Source of the DNA: Cornus controversa
Lineage: Eukaryota > Streptophyta > Magnoliopsida > Cornales > Cornaceae
DNA length: 64,000 bases
Direction: 5' to 3'
NCBI GenBank assembly: GCA_026545225.1
Contig: CM048854.1
Location: forward strand, 29,177,230 to 29,241,229
Below the pieces are notes generated by a model. The model did no database searches, had not been told where the DNA came from, and saw only the letters and a list, made by a program, of their open reading frames with translations. This document shows, in pieces, positions 33,269-44,200 of the stretch; position 1 is the stretch's first letter, and each line of letters begins with the position of its first letter. A program made the translations under genes and the position numbers.

Positions 33269-35045
33269 ACATTGCTAGTACTCCTTTGCAGATATTGTGG
33301 GATTCCTACAATCCATAAAGGAACTTCATTGAGAATCTTCATAATTGATTTTTGCATCTTGTAGTAGGAATAAAAGTTGTTAGGATTAAAATCTCAGACA
33401 TGATAGTGTTCTTGAATGTGATTCACTTTGATATTGTGAAACTTTTCTAGGTCTTGTATTGTGTGGCTTTTCTACCTAAGGTACATTTAATATGAAGATA
33501 TTCTATCAAGTTTAAACTATTTATTTGATTATAAAAAAAATTATGTTTGATGTGACAACATGGCTATAAAAAGGAAAAGTTTGTTTCCCGATGTGTGATT
33601 TTCTTTCTTGGAAATTTACCTGAATTCTTATTGAACCTTTTATATTTGTAGGCCAAAGTCATTTAGTACTGCATAAAGTGCTGGCATGGCATCTCACATG
33701 GAGGAACAGGGTCAGAGGTTTGGTTCTTACTTAATCAAAATGGCTTTTCGTTGTCATAGGCTAATGTATTTGAACCGTCCTCTGTTTCGGGAACTGTTCA
33801 AAATTCATTGTAAAAATGCTATTGTTTTTGGCTTGAAGCTCAACGTTAGACTCAAAACTTGATTTCTTGAAACTAGTTAAGCAGTATCACTTGACTTGTA
33901 GCATATGTCCCACTCAAAAATAAGCCCTGAACTCCGACGTTACGTTGAACTTTGATTAGCTGATTCTGAAATTTACAAGCGTGTGAATGTGAATTTGAGT
34001 ATGAGAATAGCCACTTTGTGCAAAACAATGTCAACGATCAGGTCTGAATCTAGTCTTCCCCTCCCAGCTTCCCGCATAGGTGGGACTAATACAGGGTCAG
34101 GGCCTTTGAATTTGACAATTTTTACCTCAAAACAAGTTTGTATTGTTTAAGAATTGTGGTAAAATCAGATGGTAGATGATTCAGTGGTTACCTGAGTTTA
34201 GTTTGCATGTATTTTTGATAACTTATAGGTATGGCAGTTGATTCATATAATGAAAACTTCGTTGTTTAATTGAACTAATAAAGATTACCAATGTGCCTTT
34301 TGTTGGAGAATTTCTTCATCCACAAATCAAGGATATGCAAACTTGATTGACAGAGAAATTTGAGGGTTTTAGCTTGTCTAAAATTTCCTTGTATGACACT
34401 GAATTTCTCTGAGGCAAAGTATAAATTCTCTAATGCGTCATTATTTTTTTTTTTCTTTGATATGATGTAAATTAGAAAATTTATACCTGGTCCGATATCA
34501 TTGATCTTTGTGGTGACCTGTTGAAAGTTTGTAAGATGTTATATGGGCTTTTTTTTCCTGTCACACTCTGGCGCTGCATTGGATAAAAATTATGCATGCT
34601 TACATTATATTTTACTCTCTAGAGTAATCTATATGTGCATTTCAAGTCAAGTATGATGAAGCATATCAAAATAGCAAAAAAATCACATGACACATAATGT
34701 GCCTTTAATTTTTTCCTTCGTAATTTGTATTCTTAACTTTTCATGCATTGCTAACTTCTTTGATCACCTCACACATGCTGAAGTTGATTTCATTGATAAT
34801 GTCATATCATAGTCTTTGCGCAGTATAGTCCATGCTCATACACCACTTCTTACTAATAGAAGTACATCTCTGTAATGATGGGTCCTTTCATTGATGAGAA
34901 ATCCCTTGACATCCGTTCACAGTTGATCCGTTTTCTTTAATACAGTTATAATCTGATGCATTTTTACAGAAACAAGTAATGGATCAATATTCTGGCCAAG
35001 TATTTGGTACTTTTAATTGAAATATATAAATGGCTGGATGAACAG
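33269..35045. other. Intergenic DNA, 3' of the MADS-box gene
   Basis: Unique-looking AT-rich sequence that must hold the 3' UTR of the minus-strand MADS gene. An exon-like plus segment at 33656-33713 is noted in the findings. Confidence 0.4.
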
Positions 35046-35204
35046 TTACCCCAATTTTGTAGCTTTTGCTGGTGTTTCGTAGTTTTGTTCATGTGGCTGG
35101 CAAAGCTGGAGATGGACTGGTGCATGCAAGTCCTCTCTGATGCTCAAACTGTTTGAAACAAGGGCATTTTTGTTTGCTCCATTTACGTCCCTTTTTCCAT
35201 AAAC
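35046..35204 (-). CDS. AGL17-like: MADS last exon (C-terminal domain)
   Basis: 159 nt including the TAA at 35048-35046. Acceptor ATCCAG|GTTTATGG. It encodes [33 protein letters not shown] and [10 protein letters not shown]. Clade members commonly continue a few residues past KLG; here a stop follows directly. Confidence 0.92.
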   Translation of the reverse strand, partial: VYGKRDVNGANKNALVSNSLSIREDLHAPVHLQLCQPHEQNYETPAKATKLG

Positions 35205-38200
35205 CTGGATGCAAAACGTTTTTGTGAGGGTGCCATGAATTTTACATTTTGGCATAGGTTTAATGATTGCAAGAGCTATTTTTGTTTTTGTAGTATAATT
35301 AAAATTGTTAATTGTTTTAAACCTATACCTTTTTGTGTAGTTCCAAATTTTCTTGACGAATTAGGTTTACCTTCTTATACAGTTCCACATTTTCTTGGTG
35401 AATGAGGTTTCCCTGCAACGAAGCCAATAAAATTAAGCCAGTTGAACTGAAATTATTTTCTCAAGGAGAGAAAAAAAAAAAAAAAACCGGACAGTCAGCG
35501 ACCATAGTTTTCAAAGCTGACCTGTCGGTTTAGTTCTTGTATTTCATCAATTAAAATTTTGTCCTGCAAATTTTAAAAAAGAAATTTGTTAAGGATTCTC
35601 AATGTGTTGGAGATTGGAGTATACGGAAGGTTATAGGATATGAATTGCTATAGAACGAGACTTTCAAACCTTTTTTGTACGGACACCCCGAAGGCTCATT
35701 TCCAGCTGGTTCTCCAAATTCTGTAAATCTTTGACGTTCAAACCAGAAAGCTCTTCGCCCATCATTCGCCTGTAATTGTCAAATGTATTGATATGATCCA
35801 CAAAAAGCTCAAGAAAATGCAAATCTAAAAGAGAAGCTTATGAAATTTACTTGATGCAAGGCGGGACTTGCTTAGGATCTTTTGAAATAAAGATTTAGTA
35901 TGAGTCAAAAATAATTTAATTTTCTCTGGTTAGTTGGTTGCTAGTCTAATTTTATATATATTTTCTTATTCTTTAGAGTCAAGCATAAGTAATTCCAAAA
36001 CTGGCCAGATATGGGCTATAGTAGGGTCATAGGTTTCACTAGTCAAATTTGTAAAGGTCCTAAATATGGTGTTCAAGTCTTATAAGAGCTAGAAATACTT
36101 ATGATTCTATATAGCCAATTAATGTTTTCAATTCAAAGAGAACAGCTTAGAAAACTTAGAAACTTCTGAAACTCTTTTGGGATTGGGGAATGCAGCCATA
36201 ACCTTGGTTTGCGATGCTTAAGAATCCTATGAGTTCCTTCCATCAAGTATTTAACCTTAGCAATCAAAATCCTAAAAGAAATAATAAAGTTACTGTCCAT
36301 GCGTACAGTTCACAGCACCCTGAAAGCGCCCATCAGCCCCCAGACACTTTCCTTTTCCTAGGGATTTTACAAAAACACGATATTCCCACAAGCCTTTTAG
36401 CCACAAAGCCAATTATAAGCAGCCCCAGGAGACCGTCCTTGGTACAACAAATATTAGTTTTGGTAGCTATTAGGTATGACTCACGTGTTGGCAATTTCCT
36501 ACTCAAAACTTGGATTGCAGGGTGACAAAGTGTTAGAGCCAATCATCTACAACCATTGAAGAAATTGGAGATAAAGTTTGCCAAAGGACAGGGCGTAGAA
36601 TTCACAAGGCTCAATCACGTATCTAGGGTACTGGTAAATGAGACCATAGAAGACCTAAATTGGTTAGATTTGATCTTGGTTTGGCTCAAAATAATTTTCT
36701 ATTCTTGTTTCTCTAAGTTAAGAGCTTTTAAAATGATGTTTCTTGAAGATTTTTTAAATTAAGTTTTATTGACAAACAGAATGTATTGTTAGATAGGTCG
36801 ATTGATTGAGGACTCTCCAGTAATCCTCGATTGATAGGTGGATCAATCGAAGTTTCTCCAGAATTTTGTTTTAAAATCCAGTGAGCCTTGATCGGAGGCT
36901 TAATTGATGGCTTGATCGATCGATCCCTGCAAAAGCTAATTTTTGGTAATTCTCTCAAATCAGAGTTATAAAGGGTTACTTATTTATTATATCATGGATC
37001 TCCTATATTAGCATAAATATGAAGTTATAGTTAGTTCAAAAAGAAGGGAATTGAGCCTCTAGACATTTTAGAGAGAGAACCCTTATTTTAGAGAGAAAAA
37101 TCCTTGTTCTCATTCTAGGGTTTCTAATAGATTGTCAAATATATGTGATTGAATGTTGTACAACAAGGAGATCAGCAGGAGTGATACAACTGATTAAACA
37201 ATGAGCAGAAGGATTGAACAATCCATGGAGAAGCAAATTGCACGAGTAAATCTGTTGATGGAGCGGAGAACCTGAAGACTCAAGTGGAGAGTTGGGTGTA
37301 TTTGTGTCAAGAGATAACTAGGGGATTCTAGGGTAGGGATCTGGTAACATGGACAACTCTCTCTCTCATAGTGGATTGTCCATTGGTAGACTAGGTCTCG
37401 TGGTTTTTCCTGATTAGGACTTTTCTTATTAAAATCTTGTGTGCTCTTACTATTTTTTATTTATGTTTTAATTTGATTGTGTGGATGCCACTGATTGATG
37501 AAATCAAACAAACTAACTAAAATTCAAATCACAATTAGAAGTATCTAAAAGTTTATTGAAAATTCAAATTAATTTCCATAAGATCTATCCCCCCTCTCTC
37601 TAGGTGTAATACACCATGCGTACTCAGTTTGGTATAGCCTTTAGGAGTGTCCTTCCAACTTGTCATACATTAGTTTGGTATTGAGGTGGTATTGATACAG
37701 GTTCGAAATCAAGCCTATTCATTTGGAAGTTTCGTACAGGGAGAGATTAACTGATAATATGTGAACTGCGAATCTTTTTCGAGTCATGGGACAACTGTAA
37801 GACTTTAGTATTGTACTAAGAAATCTAAAAAGTCAACTATTAATCCCAATGGTGGTGCAGTATTTTATGTGCAACGAGACAGTTTCAAGGGTGACAATAA
37901 TGATAAAAAATGATGTGAATCAAGTGGTCCAACAAACAGGCAACTTGAAAATTCTCCTCAAAGGTAACAATTAAGTGCTGCCTGACGCCATGGAGACTTA
38001 CAATATCCCTTGGATTAGAAACTTGTTGGAGAAGGGCCAGTTCAATCCACATGATGTGGGTGGAGATATTAACAAAAAGGACAAGACAGTTTTAAGATTT
38101 TGAAGGAAGGGACAATCCTACTGTGTTCTGCAGTTGGCTTAATATGATTGAGGAGTATTTTGATTGGGACGATATGAAAGATGATGGGACAGTGAGATTT

Positions 38201-41182
38201 TCCAAGATAAAATTTGTATGAATGGCAAAAGTGTGGTGCTTACTCTCCAATAAGCACCACACTTTTGAGTGTGAGTTGTTTATCACACACCCCATCACCA
38301 CCAAAAAAAAAAAAGGGAAAAAAGAAATGTGGTGCTTTGGTGTTGAAGGAGATTGGACAGCCACCAATAAGCACATTGTAAGAGATGAAACTAGATTCAG
38401 GAGAAGTATATGCTTGTAAATTTTCTTGATATGTTATGCAGACAGCTTGGTGATATGAAATGAAACATCTGGTGATGGAGTATATGCAGAAATTTGATTG
38501 ACTGTCGAGATGTTTATGTTCCCTTCCAAACACTCGCTCAGTTTAAGATTTGTTTGAGGACTGACTTAAGGCAAGAATTGCTTCAACAACCATTATATAG
38601 CGTGGAACATGCATCCCAAATAGCATTTGAAATAGAGTGATACGTCAGATACTCAATTATTACAAAAGTTGGGCCTCAAATAAAAAGTGGTATCACCTTA
38701 AAAGTTTAATGATGCAAACTATGGTACAAAACAGCACCCTTGCAAGTTGCAATCACTCAATCCTTCAAATAAGCTTGAAGGTAACCATTGCAAATCAGTC
38801 AATCTATTGAGGATTAACCCAATTTAGTTGACAGGACACAAACATCTCAGCCTCCTCCTCTGTATGTCTTTTTAGGAAATACAACTGAATTGTCCAGAGT
38901 TATTGTTATGAAACAAGTTCAGCAAAATCAAGCCGAATTAAAAAATGACCAGGTCACAAGATGAAGAAAATTTATATGACAGGTTAGAAACCCTTCAACA
39001 AGCTCCATACATTACTTTGGAAGAGACCAAAATAAAAATTCAGAAATGTCTTGTGACATACAAGATCCAAGATATTGAACCACTTAGTGTTACTAAAATT
39101 GGGAATATTCAAAAGAGCTTAAGGAATGCATTGAGATGCCAAAGGAGATCGAAATGAAGCAGCATATTTAGTGGTACATGTTTGAAATCAATTCAATTAT
39201 GTCTCTTTGAACACCAATCTTTCCTGCAACAGATTTTGTTGTTCTACAAAAATTCAATGTTAGTGAGAAGGTTGATTTTCTTCCCTCTTCAAACCTCTCA
39301 TTCCAAGTTAAGGGTGCAAGGTAGGAACTCGTGGACACTGGACTATGATACCCCAACACTTTTTAAGACATGAGGTTGAGAATTCTTTAACTTAGCCATA
39401 AAAGGCTCAAGAAAAAAATTTGAAGAAAAAAGAGATGTAAGAAATTTACTCATTTAAGTTAGCACTTAGGACCTCTTGAAATTAAGTTTTAGTATTATTC
39501 AAATCTTATTTTATGTGTTTTTAAGTTAGTTTGTTTCATAGAGAACACAAATACGAGTCTTAGAATAGCCACTGTGTAAAATAATTCCAAATGTTAGACC
39601 AATTTCCAATCTTCTCATCCCGGCACCCTCTTAGGTAGTGCTAGCTTGCTGCTAGTTTAATTTTCTAGATGTTTTTTTTATGTTTTTGGAGTCAAGGGTA
39701 TTCTGGTAATTTCAAGGCTGGGCATGGTTTATACTTCATAGTAGGGTCCATAAATCATATCTATAATTTGGGTTTTCATATATGATTTTTAGCAAGTTTG
39801 TATGGGAGATTAGTTCTCATAGAAGGTAAGAGATAGAAAGGGCGACCAAAATTAACGTGAATGAAGTTATTAGAAATGATTTTGAAAAGAAAATATAATA
39901 GGAAAGAATGGAAAAGAAGAATTCATGTGGCTGACCTCATTCATATGAGATTTAGGAAGCACGGACACGCCAAAAAACGTGTCTGATTTTTTTTTATTTT
40001 TTTGAATTTTCAGACACGACGTCGACATGCGTTCGACAAGCCATGATTTTCGGACATGGCGTGGACACATGTGGGACACGGCACTTTTTTTTTTCTTTCT
40101 CTTTTTCCTCTTGTTTTCATGAATCTTTTCTCTTACATGGATTCTTACTTAATTTTTCACTAATCACTAATTCTTTTTCTAACAATACCCTATTTTTTTT
40201 GCTTTTTTCTCCTTTTTTAGCCTTTCTTTCTTTCTTTTTCCCAGCACAACACAAGTTCTAAAAATGTTGTTTTAACAATTCAACTACAGCCTATCTCATC
40301 TCTTCATCTTTGTTCTTTTTTACTCTTCTCTCTCTTACTGTACAATTGCTATCTTTTATATGTGACTTTCTGATGATGCTTTTGTATTTGGAATAAGCTG
40401 GAACAATGTTTAAATGATAAGGCTAGTTTTTATTCTAATGTCTCGTTTTGATTTGGTTTTATGACTTTGTGACATCGTTCTCTTATAATTATTGTTGTTG
40501 TGGAGTAGATTCAATTGAGTACTTGTGACTTATGATTTGTGAATTTTTTCTTTGTTAGGTTGATGAAAAATAATATGACTCTTAATTATTTAAAGTATGA
40601 CATCAAATATTATATAAAAATAAATATTTACTATTTGCTGTGTCCCTGTCGTGTCCGTGTCTTAATTTTTAGGATTTTCTGTGTCGTCATGTCCATGTCG
40701 TGTCGTATCTATGTCCCATATCTGTTTCCGTGCTTCTTAGATGATGATATAGGTTTGCTAGTTAGTCTTTAAGGTTCTAAATATGGACTCCAAATCATAT
40801 TAGAGTTAGGATTGCCTAGAAGTCTATATATATCCATGCATTAATTTCAATTCAACGGAGATCATTTTCAGATTTCAGAAGCTTTTGAAGCACTCATGGA
40901 TTTTTTTTTGTTGATAAAGTACAAACACTTTTGGATTCATGTGATGCGATCTGTTGTTGGAGACCACTCTCATGTACTGATATTCACGTGACACTCTTAA
41001 CAAGATGCGTGTTAGCCTGTAAAAGATTAAAGACCAAGTCACCGTTCATGATTAGGGGTGCACAACGAACCAGTGAAACTGTAAGGAACCGAACCGTTCT
41101 CTACGGTTCCAGTTCCAAATTTTAGGAATTGTTCACTACGGTTCCGGTTCCAAGTCAAGGAACTGGAACCGGAATCATTAGA

Positions 41183-41215
<33 letters not shown>

Positions 41216-44200
41216 AATGAATAATAATAGCTTCTAAATTCTAGTATTTTATATAAAAATATTTATATATAAAGTATAAAATATATTATGTATAAATAAA
41301 TACTAATACATTCTAAATTCTAGTGTTCTATTTATATATAAGGTATAAAATATATAATATATAGATAAATACTAATAATTTCTAAGTTCTAATGTTCTAT
41401 ATATTTATATAATATAACATATATAAATAATACTAATAGCTTCTAATCTATTGTTATAACTAGGGGTGCACAAGTATTAGTGTGTATCTTGCCAATGTTT
41501 TTTTTAATAAAAAAGATGACAAAGAACTGTTGGTGAACCGGAACCGCAAGGAACCGGAACCGAATTGAACCAAACCGAACTCAACGGTTCCGGTCCTGGT
41601 TCCAAAATTAAGGAATCGTTGGTTCTGATTCCGGTTCCGGTTCTACCAAGAACCGTAAGGAATCGAACTGTGTGCACCCCTATTCATAGCACCTAAAAAA
41701 GCCCCAATTTTGCTTTCTTTCTTTTTTCGAGTTCGTGTGCTTTTAGAGGTAGGTCAGTAAGTTGTAGAAGTTTGGTTGTTAGCCTTACGCCTCCATAAAG
41801 TCCCTGCTCTTTCAATTTTGATTTCACAACGCAAACCTTCTTATTATTGGGAATAGAATACCAATCAAAATAATGTTTCATAGACGCAAGTTAATCAGGA
41901 AAGACTGCTCTATGGTTAAAATCAAACTAGTTAGGCTTGAGTTTAATTTTTAATGTTTATCATTGAGAAGGTATGCTTAGGTTTAAGGATGGATTTAGGT
42001 TTGAATTGGTTGATATTCAAGCTGATTTTGTTACAAAATTGATAAATACAGTTTGCTGGAATTTAGTAAGAGCAAGAGAAAATCAAGGGTTTTAATGCTA
42101 AATGATGGGGTAAATTAGAGTTAAGGTTTTTTTATCAAAGGATTCAAATTTGGTGATTAAGTTAGGGTGACTGAAAGACTGGTTATGACTTATGATTAAT
42201 TAATAATGCTATTAATGCATGACAGTTTTGAAAATTAAAGTAACTTTTTTTTTGTCCCTACCAGGATTGCTTTTTAGAAGCATAGTCAACTTGAAATAGA
42301 GACTTACTTTTTGGGAAGCTTCTAATTAACTAAGGATTTCTAAACTAACTCTTAACTAATTCCAAACAGGTAAAGAACTAAACGCAATCTATAACCCAGC
42401 GAAACCCATTCATGTAGGATCAATAGCGTGAATAATGGTCCATTGGTGGGTCTCACCCCCACAATTACTTTTTTCTCCTTTTCCAAGCTTACCTGTAAGG
42501 TGTTATTGTGATCTGTTATGTGTTATGATCATGACATAGTTTCTATTGATAGATGAATGCCTTGAGCCCTTGACATGGAGCTGTAGCATGAATAATAGTG
42601 GTCTTGGATGGGCAAGTGCAAGTGTGTTTTGTGCCATGGTCTTGCACTGTGAACTAGGACATGGCCCCTGCCAGTTGTTTGATTTTACCAATGCTGTGGC
42701 GAGATGCCTGGTCCCTTACTAGGCAGTACACATTTCTTACTGGGACATGACGTGATGCAAGTGCATTGGTTAGTGGCATGGTACCTGTTCTAGATAACAA
42801 CTTGTATTGGTATGGAGACAACTTTTACTGGCATCCTAGTGGTTGGTGCACCACAATGATGGGCTATTTTTGATGAGCTTATTTTGGGTGAAACTGATCA
42901 GCCAATTCTTAGGGAAATATGGTTTAAAGGTTTAACTTGTGTGAGGCCATTGCAGGATGATGTTAACTGATGGTATAAGATGATATCGGCCTATTTGTAC
43001 AAGGCTAGTATAGTTTCTAGCAAGGTTGAGGTTTCCTTTTGCCATAAGCTTAATGGCTTAGAATCTTTTTTCTTTCTATTATTGAAAAAAGAAAAACTGG
43101 GAAGTGATGGTGGGCTTATCTACTCTTGGCAGGTGCGGCAGTAAGTGTGCTTACCTTGGGAGCCTGGTTTCAGGCCTTGGATGTTCATTAGAATTTGAAG
43201 GCCACTATGCTAATGAGACTATAAATTGTGTTTTAAAGGCAAATAACGCTCCAACACCTTGCATGACTTGCGAAAATTAGGTAGTGAGAACTGGGAAGTA
43301 ATCCTTGTTTGCCAAGGCTTAACCCATCTAGCTTGGGTTTCTGTGTTATTTTGATTGCATGACTCGTTGAAGAAATGGTAAGGGTGGAACAAGTGCTTAA
43401 TTGCATTTGGGGCTTGACATTCGAAATGGAGTCATAGAGTTATGAGATTAGGCTTGAATGGTGCTGATGTTGGTGGTGGCTTGGATTGTACTGTAAGCAT
43501 GCAATGGTCCTCAATTCTCAACGATGTGGTAAAGGTGCTTATCATTATTCACAGCATTTTCTGATGAGTCATGTGTTGGGCTTGCTGTCCTGGGGTTGGA
43601 TTCTGAGGGTGGCAAAAAACTAACATCATGACATCAAACCCATCCTCAGGCAAGTGCATTACTGGCATAAGGAACTGAATAAAAGTCTTGAGTTGACATG
43701 GTGAATCCAGTTGAACACCTATGTTGAAGCATTTGTCAACATGCTGGACTCTAGTAGGAGCCTACTATCGGATGATGAACTGAATTGTTGATGTTGCTTT
43801 ATGAAGGGTTGATTTTGGAATCCCCAACATAATAGTAGGTCTCAGCTTGGTGATGGTTGGGGTGTACAACTGTACATGGGTGTTAGATTGCATAACGTAG
43901 CAGATTGTGACACTTGCATCCTTTTTAGGTATTATGGCATTACAAATGGCATGGGAGCTGATGCTGGGGTGAAGGTTATGTGCTATAGTTTTGGAAGAAG
44001 ATGATGCGGTGACACTTGCATCCTTTTTAGGTATTATGGCATTGCAAATAGCATGGGAGCTGATGCTGGGGTGAAGGTTATGTGCTATAGTTTTGGAAGA
44101 AGATGATGCGGTTCGATGGATGGTATTAGATGACATATACAAGTTGTGTAGGGTAGTATGGGTTGGCTCATGTGATACAACAGTCTGCAAGTTAGAGCAT

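Larger units (their letters stand above)
35860..40940 (+). mobile_element. Degenerate Gypsy element in MADS intron 3
   Basis: Two LTR-like copies flank it: about 35870-36200 and about 39470-40930 (shared 'cttaggacctcttgaaat', 'gtcaagggtattctggtaa', 'cctaaatatgg...tcaaatc', 'ttcaattcaa...gagatc' phrases in the same order). Internal DNA has the gag relic at 38090-38650. The right LTR is split by a MULE MITE, and a Copia LTR lies at about 36787-37615. Exact ends and target duplication are not resolved. It lies opposite to the MADS gene's direction. Confidence 0.6.

Noticed and set aside
33990..34110. Sequence resembling a known plant interspersed repeat (gagtatgagaatagcc...)
   Set aside because: Similar to 39545-39620 but too short to call; no edges or duplication found.
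36214..36525. 103-codon plus-strand frame next to the Gypsy LTR
   Set aside because: No similarity to gag or pol that I can recognise and it has an antisense frame of equal length; most likely chance.
38222..38335. Short inverted repeat (gtgtggtgctta ... taagcaccacac) in the Gypsy gag
   Set aside because: Considered as a separate MITE, but there is no clear duplication or TIR family; kept only as a local foldback in the gag relic.
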